Source: Deltaproteobacteria bacterium
GTDB taxonomy: Bacteria > Desulfobacterota > Desulfobacteria > Desulfobacterales > C00003060
Direction of reading: 5' to 3'
Assembly (NCBI GenBank): GCA_003647275.1
Contig: QMMN01000012.1
Coordinates: forward strand, 1-56,421
Length of the DNA stretch: 56,421 bases
The position numbers and the translations under genes are program-made. The notes beneath the pieces are model-generated. The model did no database searches. It was not told the origin of the DNA and saw only the letters and a list, made by a program, of their open reading frames with translations. Numbering within the stretch: the first letter of the stretch is position 1; every line of letters starts with the position of its first letter. Positions 40,851 to 49,557 of the stretch are shown piece by piece.

Positions 40851-43027
40851 TTACGGCTCATCCTTTTTTCCACTGGAATTTTAATCCTGAACTCAGCCCC
40901 GCCCCATTTACTCCTAAATACGTCCAAAGATCCACCGTGGTCTGTGATAATCCTGTGACTGAGGCTCAGCCCTATCCCTGAACTATCGCTCTTAGTGGTA
41001 AAGAAGGGATCAAAGATCTTGTCTCTAATGTTTGAGGGCATACCCGGGCCCGAATCGGAAACGCGTATAATAATATAGTTATTCTCTTGAGAGGAGGTTA
41101 TCTCTATTCTCTGGGGGCCGTCGATCATTTTCATGGCCTGGGCAGCATTTGTAATCAGGTTCAAAAGCACCTGTTCAATTAAATGAGAATCCGCATAGCA
41201 CCGCGGCAAATTTCGAGCCAGTGATTTTTCAAGTTTAATTCCGCTTTTTCTCAAGGTAACCGAGGAAAGGTTCACCGCTTCTTCGATAGATTCATTAATG
41301 TCTGTCAAAGCCAAGTTAGGTGTGCTCGGCCTTGAAAAATCCATGACCTTTCTGATAACCAGCTCTATCTTGTTTGAAGCAGATTGGAGCTGTCCGACAA
41401 TTCTCTTGACTTTCTCAAGGGTCTCCGGTTCGAAGCTATCCGAACTATCGTAAATCTTTTTCAGGGTCGCCAAATAAACATTAATGCCGGAAAGTGGGTT
41501 TCTTATTTCATGGGCGATGCCAGCAGCCACATGACCGAGGGAGGCCATTTTTTGCCTAATCGATACAAGATGCTCCAGCTCTTTGGCCCTGGTAATGTCC
41601 ATCATATTGACCAATATCGCTTCCCCCTGGTATTCAATCAAACTTGCCCGGCAATGGACCCATCTCATGTTAACCCCGCCATCCAACTTACCAGCAGAAT
41701 AAAACCTAAATTCCGTATCCAGCGTTCGAGCATCTCCTGAAAGCACCCTCTGATAGAACTGCTTGAACTTTTCAACATCATCCGGGTGGATGTTTTCAAA
41801 ATCTGTGAATTTAAATGACTCAGGCAAAGGACCAAAGAGTCTTTCCTGTTCCGGATTTTTATAAACGATTTGATCATCCTGGATAATAAAAATGCCAGTA
41901 AGGCAGTTCTCCACCAAATCACGAAAGCGCTGCTCGCTCTTACGTAGCGCCTCCGCTGATTCAGCAATATGTTTCAAATACTTTGTCTCTGCTTCAAGAT
42001 CCGCCTTTCTCTTCTGGATTCTAAGAAGAGCAATGCAGCCAGCTCCAAATAACAATATGACAAGTCCCGAAAGCCCAAATGTATTTCTCGCATGGGCATA
42101 AATGGGTGCTGCAATTTCAGAATAATCCATAGCAATACCAATCGACCATAAGTGGGTCCCCATACGAATAGGGGCATAAGCGATAAGTCTCTTACCGCAC
42201 GTCGGGCAATCATAGATGCCGACACCTTCTTCTCCCCGTGTTGCTTTTTCTACAATATCCTCTAATTCTGACCAATCATAATCAGGGAACGCCTCCTTTC
42301 TCGAGGCCATAATATCATCACCCACTTGCTTCAAATCAGGATGTCTCAATGGTGTGCTTAAAATTGTTTTTTTCTGATCCAATATCCATACAAAGCTTTC
42401 CCTGCCCACCTTGATTGGCTGGATAAAGCGCTTATACAGATTATCCAGGGTAATCGTCCATTGAATAATCCCTGCAAATTCACCCTCATAAAATACGGGT
42501 TCCGAGATAGATATGACGCCACCTAAATCATGATGAAACACTTCACCCACATAAGGCTTGTGTTCCCTTAGCACATGAGCGATATCCGGTTTTTCAGCGC
42601 AATCCGCTCCGATCCTGCCCTGTACATAAGGATGAGTACACAAGACAACACCATTGGCGTCAAAAAAGGTCAGTGCATCCACCCCTGATTCGTCAATTTT
42701 GTAAAGCGTTTTGATCGGACAATATTTACGACAAGGTCTGAAATGTTCAGTCTCTTTGAGGGGTTTTTCTTTGCATATTTTTGCTCTTACTTGCACTAAA
42801 GGGTTCATTGATATCGTTTTTAGAGATCCTAAATGCTCAACCATGTAATCTTCCAATCTACTCGCGGCCGTCTTTGCAATTGTCAACAATTGGTGTTGTT
42901 CCTGGGAGACAATTGTCCTTTCAAAAGCCTTTTGGTTCAGATAAGACAGGTATATAATAGTGATGATAATCGCTAAACCAGCTATGATACCCAGTAACAC
43001 TTTCCTGGATGATCCATGTTCTTTCAT
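40847..43027 (-). CDS. Membrane Cache-domain histidine kinase with PAS
   Basis: The 726-residue protein has a membrane helix at about 8-30, a dCache domain to about 300, a second helix near 320, a PAS domain at about 360-480, a HisKA segment with AAGIAHEIRNP near 505 and an HATPase domain with NLITNAAQAM, DSGPGMP and GIGLSLS. It has no receiver. It is related to the kinase at 35710 over the sensor region. Shared features include CPIK, GEEGVGIYDC, the CxxCG that follows, and LWSIG. The downstream NtrC-type regulator overlaps it by four bases and is its partner. The promoter may be the weak sigma-54-like element at 43082. Confidence 0.92.
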   Translation of the reverse strand: MKEHGSSRKVLLGIIAGLAIIITIIYLSYLNQKAFERTIVSQEQHQLLTIAKTAASRLEDYMVEHLGSLKTISMNPLVQVRAKICKEKPLKETEHFRPCRKYCPIKTLYKIDESGVDALTFFDANGVVLCTHPYVQGRIGADCAEKPDIAHVLREHKPYVGEVFHHDLGGVISISEPVFYEGEFAGIIQWTITLDNLYKRFIQPIKVGRESFVWILDQKKTILSTPLRHPDLKQVGDDIMASRKEAFPDYDWSELEDIVEKATRGEEGVGIYDCPTCGKRLIAYAPIRMGTHLWSIGIAMDYSEIAAPIYAHARNTFGLSGLVILLFGAGCIALLRIQKRKADLEAETKYLKHIAESAEALRKSEQRFRDLVENCLTGIFIIQDDQIVYKNPEQERLFGPLPESFKFTDFENIHPDDVEKFKQFYQRVLSGDARTLDTEFRFYSAGKLDGGVNMRWVHCRASLIEYQGEAILVNMMDITRAKELEHLVSIRQKMASLGHVAAGIAHEIRNPLSGINVYLATLKKIYDSSDSFEPETLEKVKRIVGQLQSASNKIELVIRKVMDFSRPSTPNLALTDINESIEEAVNLSSVTLRKSGIKLEKSLARNLPRCYADSHLIEQVLLNLITNAAQAMKMIDGPQRIEITSSQENNYIIIRVSDSGPGMPSNIRDKIFDPFFTTKSDSSGIGLSLSHRIITDHGGSLDVFRSKWGGAEFRIKIPVEKRMSRK

Positions 43028-43081
43028 AGGCTCTGCTCCGCTGTGGTATCTCGAAGGATAAAATCAGGATTCTTATGGCCA

Positions 43082-43096
43082 GCATATCACTATCCC
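43082..43096 (-). promoter_or_regulatory. Weak sigma-54-like element upstream of the Cache kinase
   Basis: On the minus strand GGGATAGTGATATGCT has GG and GC ten bases apart, but the -24 half does not match TGGCAC. The start would be near 43070, about 43 bases before the ATG at 43027. It is only a candidate. Confidence 0.25.
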
Positions 43097-43325
43097 GACT
43101 CATGCTTTTGGGGTAAAGATCGAGATAATTGCCTCAGATTTTCAAACAGTATAAGAAAAAGTGTTATAAGCGTCAAGGATCAATGCCCAGCCTTTTACTA
43201 TCAATTTACTAATGGGAGCATCAAATCGTTTACATCGAAACATCTTTACATTATTTATTGCAAACAATAATATTATGCTCTCCTTAGTAAGTTGAAAGGT
43301 GGAGCCCTCTCTTTCATCAGTGTTT

Positions 43326-44303
43326 ATGAAAATCGGCAACTTAGTCTTAGAGAATCCCCTTATTCTGGCCCCCATGGCTGGCATCACCCAACTCCCTTTT
43401 CGACGCTTAGCCAGAGAAGCGGGATGTGCCTTAGTCGTTACAGAGATGGTAAGCGCAAACGGCCTTGTGCACGGTTCGAAAAAGACCACAGAGCTTCTAA
43501 TAAGCCATCCCAATGAGCGCCCCCTTTCGGCCCAAATATTCGGGGCAGACCCAGAGATCATGAAGGAGGCTGCCCTGATCGTACAGACCGCGGGTGCCGA
43601 TTTGCTTGACGTGAATCTGGGGTGTTCGGTCCGAAGGGTGATCAGACAAGGAGCCGGTGCGGCCCTGATGCGTGAACCAGAAAGGCTGGAAGCGGTTTTA
43701 AAGGGGATCCGGAGTGCAGTCAGCCTTCCCTTGACCGTTAAGATGCGAACGGGTTGGGAGCCTTCAGGGAAGCAGGCGATCAGAGCAGCGCGTATCGCTG
43801 AATACTGCGGCGTTGATGCGGTAGCTATCCACCCCAGGACGGCCATTCAAGGGTTTAGCGGCAGGGCAGATTGGTCTTTAATCGCCCGGCTCAAGGAATC
43901 AGTTTCTATGTCGGTCATAGGCAACGGCGATATTCGCGGGCCAGATGATGTGCTCAGGATGCAACGGGAAACCGGGTGCGACGGTGTTATGATAGGGCGG
44001 GCCGCTATCGGAAATCCCTGGATCTTCACCCAGGCACTTGATCTTATGCACGCCAGACCCCCCAGATGGCCAGATCGCCCCAAACGCCTTAACACAGTGC
44101 TTCGTTACATTGACTATGCCGTCAATCATTTTGGGGAAGGTCGGGCCGTGCGTATCCTTCGAAGCCGTCTTGGCTGGTTTACCAAGGGGCTTCCCCACAG
44201 CAGCTGTTTCCGGGCCAGTATCGCCCGTTTAAAGACCACACAGGAAATGGTGGATGCAGTGCGGACCTATTTTGAGTCCTTGGAGACCGCAGATCTGAGT
44301 TAG
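43326..44303 (+). CDS. dusB: tRNA-dihydrouridine synthase (DusB type)
   Basis: The 325-residue protein starts at ATG 43326 (MKIGNLVLENP); the GTG nine codons upstream is less likely because the family starts with this stretch. It has LAPMAGITQLPFR (FMN site), the catalytic Cys in VNLGCSVRRV (usually GCPAKK, here with Ser after Cys), GAALMREP and KMRTGWEP. Its C-terminal helical domain is present. It reduces a uridine of tRNA to dihydrouridine with NADPH and FMN. It stands alone between two opposite-strand or unrelated genes. Confidence 0.93.
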   Translation: MKIGNLVLENPLILAPMAGITQLPFRRLAREAGCALVVTEMVSANGLVHGSKKTTELLISHPNERPLSAQIFGADPEIMKEAALIVQTAGADLLDVNLGCSVRRVIRQGAGAALMREPERLEAVLKGIRSAVSLPLTVKMRTGWEPSGKQAIRAARIAEYCGVDAVAIHPRTAIQGFSGRADWSLIARLKESVSMSVIGNGDIRGPDDVLRMQRETGCDGVMIGRAAIGNPWIFTQALDLMHARPPRWPDRPKRLNTVLRYIDYAVNHFGEGRAVRILRSRLGWFTKGLPHSSCFRASIARLKTTQEMVDAVRTYFESLETADLS

Positions 44304-44622
44304 CCGATGCGATCGATACTCCATAGATTGCAAGCTTAAACAATATAATAACATGACACCCATCTGTTTCTGATCTAAGGCGTTGTAATCATTTTGACTT
44401 TTCCTCTTCCTTGATTCTATCCCCCCAAGGCCTGTTACCCCCTAGAATTCTTGACAAAATCGCAGTATTGTGGCAAGCTGCCCTTAAATTTTGGTACAAA
44501 TCATTTTAACCCTAACACGAAGGGGGCCATAAATTGAATACCAAGACCCTGTTTCTCATCAAGAGAGGCAGGGTTTTGTGCTTTTGGAGAAATTGCAAAA
44601 AGGCGGGGAAAGGAGAGTGGTA
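44304..44622 (+). other. Intergenic region with a hairpin
   Basis: No gene is seen between dusB and the next gene. A hairpin ACCCTG...CAGGGT at 44546-44574 with inner TCTC and GAGA arms is followed by TTT; it may be a terminator or a leader fold. A TTGACA at 44453 has no good -10 partner. Confidence 0.45.
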
Positions 44623-45114
44623 ATGGAAATAGCAAATACGATTATCCTCGTTATAGGGCTCATCATTTTGGGATGGTACCAAAAAAGCCGAATCAAGATT
44701 TTGGAAAAACACCTCGCTTCACAAAAAAGTATACTCGATATTTTAAAAATTTACCTTGATATTTTTGACCCACAACAACTTCAAGCCTGGGTGAAAATCA
44801 GGCAAAAAACCATTGAAAAACAAAATGACCTGGAGATCGATAAAATGCGGGCATGGATGGCAGGGCTCATGCAAGAACGATTTGAAACAGGAAAGTGGGT
44901 TGAAAGAGAAACGAACGCTGCAATGGATCTCATCATTAGGTTGCTTTTTTATGCGCCACCCAACGTTCGAAAAAAGTCCATAGCAAAAATGCCTAATAGT
45001 ATGTTTAAGGATGTCGTCAAAAAGATTTTAGATCGAATGCCGGAATATGGCGAAATTTTGGCAGCAGGAGGTATAGCTACAGCATCACCTAATAGCGGAA
45101 ATGAAAAGGCGTAA
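44623..45114 (+). CDS. Membrane-anchored protein of unknown function
   Basis: ATG 44623 follows AAGGAGAG by five or six bases, a better start than the upstream codon at 44578. The 163-residue protein has one N-terminal membrane helix (about 4-21, TIILVIGLIILGWY) and then a mostly helical, charged cytoplasmic part with possible coiled coil (KSRIKILEKHLASQKSILDI). I recognise no family. A glycine/alanine stretch (ILAAGGIATASP) lies near the C-terminus. The gene is AT-rich compared with its neighbours. It stands between dusB and a convergent lipoprotein gene. Confidence 0.75.
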   Translation: MEIANTIILVIGLIILGWYQKSRIKILEKHLASQKSILDILKIYLDIFDPQQLQAWVKIRQKTIEKQNDLEIDKMRAWMAGLMQERFETGKWVERETNAAMDLIIRLLFYAPPNVRKKSIAKMPNSMFKDVVKKILDRMPEYGEILAAGGIATASPNSGNEKA

Positions 45115-45282
45115 GCTATAAACTATGGTGACCTCCCCCTCCCCCTTGAATGCCATTTGGGCAACCCATGAAGGGCTTGACAGATGCATCACAAAGTCTT
45201 TTGCCAACGAAGCGCCCGCTGTCGCCATAAAAGGTTTGGGGGATTGCGTAGCGATCTATCAAATCTTGGGAAGGGCTTGTTC

Positions 45283-46194
45283 CTAGGGCTTCAACTTAAC
45301 GTGACTGCTCTTTTGAAGATCACTTCCAAGGATTCTAATAGCCTCGGCCCGGTCTCTATGAACCTTTGTAATCCTGATCTCGCCGATCTTGGGACCAGGA
45401 ACCAAATAGATCTGACCTGCCGAGCCCTTGATGGGTTCACTCGTTCCGAACACCTCCAACACATCTCCGATGGCAAGCCCTACGTCTTTGCCTGCTGACA
45501 GCGTAAATGTATTCTCCGAACATGAGGTGATATATCCCTCCCAGGGCTCATCGCCTAACAGCTCACAGATCCTTTTACATATCCCATCTGTGGTTTTGGC
45601 CAGAAGCCGATCTGCAATCTCCTTGCGGTATCCACTCCTTTTTTTGAGATTGTGCCAGTCATCTTCTGAGACCTCGACCTCGCCCTGAACGACCTCATCG
45701 AAAAGGATCGCTCCGGTTTCAATATCATAAGCCCTCACGCACACACAGAGTTGCGCGAGCATACAGGTGTCTCTGAATCCCCAAATGCCGCGCTTTTCCG
45801 CCAAACATTTAATCCCAGAAAGGCTCTCCTCCAGTACCACATTGAGGCCGAGGGACCTGCCAAGTTTGGCCAGAGCCAGGTTGTCGAGCTGCCCGGATGG
45901 AAGGCGGGGTACCTCTTTCAGGAGATTGCGGGTTTTTTGCGAATCCACGATATATAGGCCATCGCAAAAGCGCTTCAAAAAAGTGTTAAGGTGAATTCTG
46001 GCTGACGCTTGAAAATCTTTCCCTCCGTAACCCGCTTCGTTCACAATGGGTAAGAATGCGATCTTCTTCTTTAAGGCCTTCCCCTCGCCAAGGATGTCTT
46101 GGGTTATTTTCTTGGTGGCAGCACAGCCAATAGCCAAAAAGATGGCCATTAAGACGGCAATCATCATGCTACCCTTTATGCGTATGCTTCTCAT
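45283..46194 (-). CDS. Lipoprotein, possibly CsgG/FlgT-like
   Basis: ATG 46194 follows GGAGG; an ATG five codons earlier overlaps that site. The 303-residue protein has a signal peptide ending in FLAIGC, a lipobox, so it is attached to the outer or inner membrane. The rest resembles CsgG/LpoB-type proteins that share an N-terminal fold (KIAFLPIVNEAG, FCDGLYIVDSQKTRNLL, LALAKLGRSLGLNVVLE) and a C-terminal FlgT-like domain (GKDVGLAIGDVLEVFG, RITKVHRDRAEA). The function may be assembly of a surface structure. It stands alone. Assignment is tentative. Confidence 0.7.
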   Translation of the reverse strand: MRSIRIKGSMMIAVLMAIFLAIGCAATKKITQDILGEGKALKKKIAFLPIVNEAGYGGKDFQASARIHLNTFLKRFCDGLYIVDSQKTRNLLKEVPRLPSGQLDNLALAKLGRSLGLNVVLEESLSGIKCLAEKRGIWGFRDTCMLAQLCVCVRAYDIETGAILFDEVVQGEVEVSEDDWHNLKKRSGYRKEIADRLLAKTTDGICKRICELLGDEPWEGYITSCSENTFTLSAGKDVGLAIGDVLEVFGTSEPIKGSAGQIYLVPGPKIGEIRITKVHRDRAEAIRILGSDLQKSSHVKLKP

Positions 46195-46220
46195 CCCATT
46201 TTCCTCCAATAAGTGTTGAG

Positions 46221-46301
46221 TGCCTAAAGTTCATAGATTAAGGTGAAACCAATTGTTACAAAAAGTTTCTTTGAGGCCTTAACGTTAGTTCACTTTAGGC
46301 A
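46221..46301. repeat. 10-bp inverted repeat upstream of the lipoprotein
   Basis: TGCCTAAAGT at 46221-46230 pairs with ACTTTAGGCA at 46292-46301. The 61 bases between them are AT-rich. It lies upstream of the lipoprotein start at 46194 and may be a small element or an operator pair. Confidence 0.4.
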
Positions 46302-46401
46302 TTTTAAGCATTTTAGCTCGCTTGACTTTGTGTAAAAGAGACTTTACGGGCGCCACAAAAGGTTTTCCACCAGTAAAAGCACAAAATTCACAACCAAGAA
46401 A

Positions 46402-46809
46402 CTAAGTGTCCAGAGAGCAGATGTAAGGCTTCAAGTCCACAATAGGTGTTCCATCCACAGCATCCAGTCCACGAACTTTGAGGACTGGCCCTTCCACGGC
46501 AAGCACATCTACCAGACAAAGGCCAATGGGGTTGGGACGGTCCGGACTTCGGGTTGCAAAGACCCCCCGCTTGGGAATAGCCGGGTTTCCCTTAGGATGA
46601 ACCCTGAGGGTCTTGCGGTCTGCCATGTGGAGCCAACACAGAACGAAAAGTTTATCTCCGGTCTGAATGCCCTCCAAGCCCTGCAAGACCACTTCCTCTA
46701 TAATGAGCTCAGCCTCCACACCGGCGCGTCGGCCCTGATGTGGAGCCTCGTGTCGCTCTTTTAAGGGAGATCGGACCCAGCCGATCGGCCTGATCTTATA
46801 ATCACTCAC
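46402..46809 (-). CDS. trmO: tRNA (t6A37) N6-methyltransferase, TrmO/TsaA family
   Basis: The 135-residue protein starts at GTG 46809. It has IRPIGWVRSPLKERHEAPHQG at the N-terminus, FATRSPDRPNPIGLCLVDVL near residue 87 and LDAVDGTPIVDLKPY near 115, all typical of TrmO (formerly TsaA). TrmO methylates the N6-threonylcarbamoyladenosine of tRNA for threonine using S-adenosylmethionine. It is shorter than E. coli TrmO, which has an extra C-terminal domain. It lies six bases after queF, in the same direction. Confidence 0.9.
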   Translation of the reverse strand: MSDYKIRPIGWVRSPLKERHEAPHQGRRAGVEAELIIEEVVLQGLEGIQTGDKLFVLCWLHMADRKTLRVHPKGNPAIPKRGVFATRSPDRPNPIGLCLVDVLAVEGPVLKVRGLDAVDGTPIVDLKPYICSLDT

Positions 46810-46815
46810 AGGGTT

Positions 46816-47226
46816 TTATCCTTCCCCCCTGTATTCTACCCGCACTGTCGTGGTTATGCCGCCCCGGGGGGTAAAGGTCCCCACCACCTCCATAAATTTT
46901 GGGCGCACGACCGAAACCAGATCTTCCAGAATTCGATTAACCACGTGTTCGTAAAAGATCCCAACCCTCCGATACTGCAACAGGTAATACTTCAGGGATT
47001 TCAATTCGACAATCTTATCATTTGGGTGGTAATGAATCGTAATACACCCAAAGTCCGGAAGACCTGATATGGGACACACAGAGGTAAATTCAGGCTGCTC
47101 AATCTTGATCTCAATATCCCTCTGTGTCCTGTAGCCATAGTCGAGTACCTGAAGCACCCTCGGCTCTATAGTGTCAGGGCTTTCAATTTTATTGAGCAGG
47201 GCTTTTTTCATGCCTGATATGTCCAT
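46816..47226 (-). CDS. queF: 7-cyano-7-deazaguanine reductase QueF
   Basis: ATG 47226 follows AAAGGAGT and gives 136 residues, the size of the short (unimodular) QueF. The nucleophilic Cys is in FTSVCPISGLPDFG near residue 50, and the family motif ELKSLKYYL follows near 79. QueF reduces preQ0 to preQ1 with NADPH in queuosine biosynthesis. It is transcribed with trmO, another tRNA modification gene. Confidence 0.95.
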   Translation of the reverse strand: MDISGMKKALLNKIESPDTIEPRVLQVLDYGYRTQRDIEIKIEQPEFTSVCPISGLPDFGCITIHYHPNDKIVELKSLKYYLLQYRRVGIFYEHVVNRILEDLVSVVRPKFMEVVGTFTPRGGITTTVRVEYRGEG

Positions 47227-47550
47227 GCCTGACTCCTTTCTATGGTAAAGGCACAAAAGAGGGGGGTGCCCAGCAGGACGATCATGAGTTTTAAAACAAT
47301 TGCCCCAGGATCATTTCTCCCAAACGCGAAACGACCCCCCAAAAGCCAAGGTCGATAACCTTCGGCGGACCGGCCTGTAGGCAGAGTGCTTTAATTTTTT
47401 CGTGCCCTATAACACAATTGGCCCAGTAGTAAAAGACCAACCCGAATAAACCAGTATCTGGGCCGAGCCCTTGACAACAGAGCCACTGGAGGACCAAACC
47501 CTTGACACTCTGAACCCTCTTTGTTAGGTAAGATGAGGGGCGGATTTCTT
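47227..47550 (+). other. Divergent intergenic region between queF and the MBL gene
   Basis: About 320 bases hold no recognisable gene. Two TTGACA hexamers occur at 47471 and 47502, 31 bases apart, but neither has a good -10 box at the right distance. A 68-codon minus-strand frame here has no ribosome-binding site. Confidence 0.45.
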
Positions 47551-48369
47551 GTGAAACTCAAATATTACGGCGTCAGGGGTTCCATTCCCACGCCAGGACT
47601 GCATACCGTAAAATACGGCGGTAATACGCCGTGTGTTGCCATTTGGAACGCCGATAACCTGATGATATTAGACGGTGGCACGGGCCTCCGGGTGCTTGGC
47701 GATGACCTCATGAATACCTCTTTTGGTCGTGGACAGGGAGAGGGGACCTTCCTGTTCAGTCACCTCCACTGGGATCATATCCAGGGCTTTCCCTTCTTTA
47801 AGCCAGCGTATATAGCCGGAAATCTTTTCAAACTGTATGGCCCTTCTCATGTAGACGTGACCCTGGAAGATGCCATGAGACAGCAACAGCAGTACCAGAA
47901 TTTTCCGGTCTTGATGGAAGATATGCCCGCCGCCTTCACATTTACGGAATTAAAAGAGGGACAAACCTTGGAAGTCAATGGCATGGAGATCACAAATCGC
48001 AGGTTAAACCATCCGGGAGGCGTATTTGCTTACAGAATCTCCAGTCAAGGCAAATCAATCGTATATGCCACGGATACGGAGCATGACTCGGTATTGGATC
48101 CGAAGCTCTTGGAATTGGCTGATAATGCTGACATCTTGATTTATGATACGACTTATACGCCTGAACAATATAAGGACCATGTGGCCTGGGGCCATAGTAC
48201 ATACAAAGAAGGCATCAAGATTGCCAAGGCTGCTAATGTCAAGGCGCTACATCTCTTTCACTACGACCCCTCCCTCTCAGACGAAACGATCGACGCTGTT
48301 TTAAAAAAGGCCCGAAAGGATTTCCCGAATACCTTTGGAGCCCAAGAAGGATGGGAAATTACCCTGTAA
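47551..48369 (+). CDS. Metallo-beta-lactamase-fold hydrolase
   Basis: GTG 47551 is chosen because related proteins begin KLKYYGVRGSIP; GAGGGG lies ten bases before. The 272-residue protein has the metal-binding motif SHLHWDHIQGFP (HxHxDH) near residue 80, NHPGGVFAYRI, YATDTEH and AWGHSTYKEG further on. This group is close to RNase Z and PhnP-like phosphodiesterases. The substrate is not known. Its last 11 bases overlap the end of rlmN, which runs the opposite way. Confidence 0.85.
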   Translation: MKLKYYGVRGSIPTPGLHTVKYGGNTPCVAIWNADNLMILDGGTGLRVLGDDLMNTSFGRGQGEGTFLFSHLHWDHIQGFPFFKPAYIAGNLFKLYGPSHVDVTLEDAMRQQQQYQNFPVLMEDMPAAFTFTELKEGQTLEVNGMEITNRRLNHPGGVFAYRISSQGKSIVYATDTEHDSVLDPKLLELADNADILIYDTTYTPEQYKDHVAWGHSTYKEGIKIAKAANVKALHLFHYDPSLSDETIDAVLKKARKDFPNTFGAQEGWEITL

Positions 48370-49426
48370 TCTGTTTAGCTTCCCCTGGTTCACCATTAGA
48401 CATCCTGGCGCGGAGCTGTCCACAGGCCGCACAAATGTCACCCCCCTTGCTGTGACGGATAATGGTCGTGTAGTGATGATCCAAAAGAACCTTTTGAAAA
48501 GTCAGGATGGCACCTTCCTCAGGTCTCTTAAACTCAGCCCCCTCATACGGATTAAAGGGAATCAAGTTGATCTTGGCTCGCAAAGGTCTCAACAGCCTCG
48601 CCAAACGCATTGCATCCCCAGGCGCATCATTCATCCCGGCAATTAAGACATATTCAAACGTGATCATCCGGCGAGAGGGAAGAGGAAACCTGCGGCACGC
48701 AGACAGGAGCATCTCGATCGGATAGGTACGGTTGATGGGCATCAATTTGTTTCGGGTATCGTCGTCTGCAGCATTCAAGGAAACGGCCAGATTAACCGTA
48801 ACATCCCTTCCCAGATCATCTATTCTCGGAACCAACCCCGCTGTAGAAAGGGTGACCCGGCGATTGGAAAACTGAAGGCCGTTATTGCCCGTAATGATTT
48901 GGATAGCCTGCACAACACTGTTGTAGTTAGCAAGCGGTTCCCCCATCCCCATGAAGACGATGTTGGTCAGAGACCTGGGGTCTTCAAGATCGTCTCGTAC
49001 GGCACAGATCTGGTTAATGATTTCCGAAGGTTCGAGGTTGCGAACCAATCCCCCGCGACCAGTGAGGCAGAACTTACACCCCATGCCACAGCCTACCTGA
49101 CTCGATACACACAGTGTCCAGTGACCCCGCTCCGGAATCAACACGCTCTCGACATTTTGGCCGTCCTCTAGACGGAAAAGGTATTTTTTCGAGCCATCCA
49201 TCGAACTCTGGACCTGTTCTGGTTCAAGACGGCTTATGGCCAGTCGGTCTGACAGAAAGCGCCTGAGGTCCTTGGAAAGATCGGTCATCTCTGAAAAGGA
49301 ATAGACGCCTCGGTGGTAGATCCATTTAAGAATCTGGTCAGCCCGATAAGAGACAACGCCATACTGCCCGAGCCAATGCACGAGGGACTCATGGGTCAAG
49401 TTTTTTACGTCCTGCTGAACGAACAT
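48359..49426 (-). CDS. rlmN: 23S rRNA/tRNA adenine-C2 methyltransferase RlmN
   Basis: The 355-residue radical SAM enzyme has the cluster motif CGMGCKFC near residue 115, GMGEPLANY near 163, RRVTLSTAGLVP and the C-terminal catalytic cysteine in CAACGQLR near 335, used in the methylation mechanism. It methylates C2 of adenosine in 23S rRNA and some tRNAs. It is divergent from the ffh operon and convergent with the MBL gene, with which it overlaps by 11 bases. Confidence 0.95.
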   Translation of the reverse strand: MFVQQDVKNLTHESLVHWLGQYGVVSYRADQILKWIYHRGVYSFSEMTDLSKDLRRFLSDRLAISRLEPEQVQSSMDGSKKYLFRLEDGQNVESVLIPERGHWTLCVSSQVGCGMGCKFCLTGRGGLVRNLEPSEIINQICAVRDDLEDPRSLTNIVFMGMGEPLANYNSVVQAIQIITGNNGLQFSNRRVTLSTAGLVPRIDDLGRDVTVNLAVSLNAADDDTRNKLMPINRTYPIEMLLSACRRFPLPSRRMITFEYVLIAGMNDAPGDAMRLARLLRPLRAKINLIPFNPYEGAEFKRPEEGAILTFQKVLLDHHYTTIIRHSKGGDICAACGQLRARMSNGEPGEAKQITG

Positions 49427-49499
49427 AGCGGGTCACACATGCAATCTACAATCCAATCGTGTCTCAATTTTTTGCCAAATCCAAGTTCGAAATATTTTC

Positions 49500-49529
49500 T
49501 TGACATACGCTTGGAACAATAATTATTAT
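49500..49529 (+). promoter_or_regulatory. Sigma-70 promoter of the ffh operon
   Basis: TTGACA (49500-49505) matches the -35 consensus fully, and TATTAT (49524-49529) matches five of six -10 bases, with an 18-base spacer. The start would be near 49536, about 22 bases before the ffh ATG. Confidence 0.65.
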
Positions 49530-49557
49530 AATCGTTTTTGTAGGAAAATCTACCATC

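Noticed and set aside
47291-47497. Minus-strand frame of 68 codons between queF and the MBL gene
   Set aside because: No ribosome-binding site and no recognisable composition; it occupies the expected promoter region.
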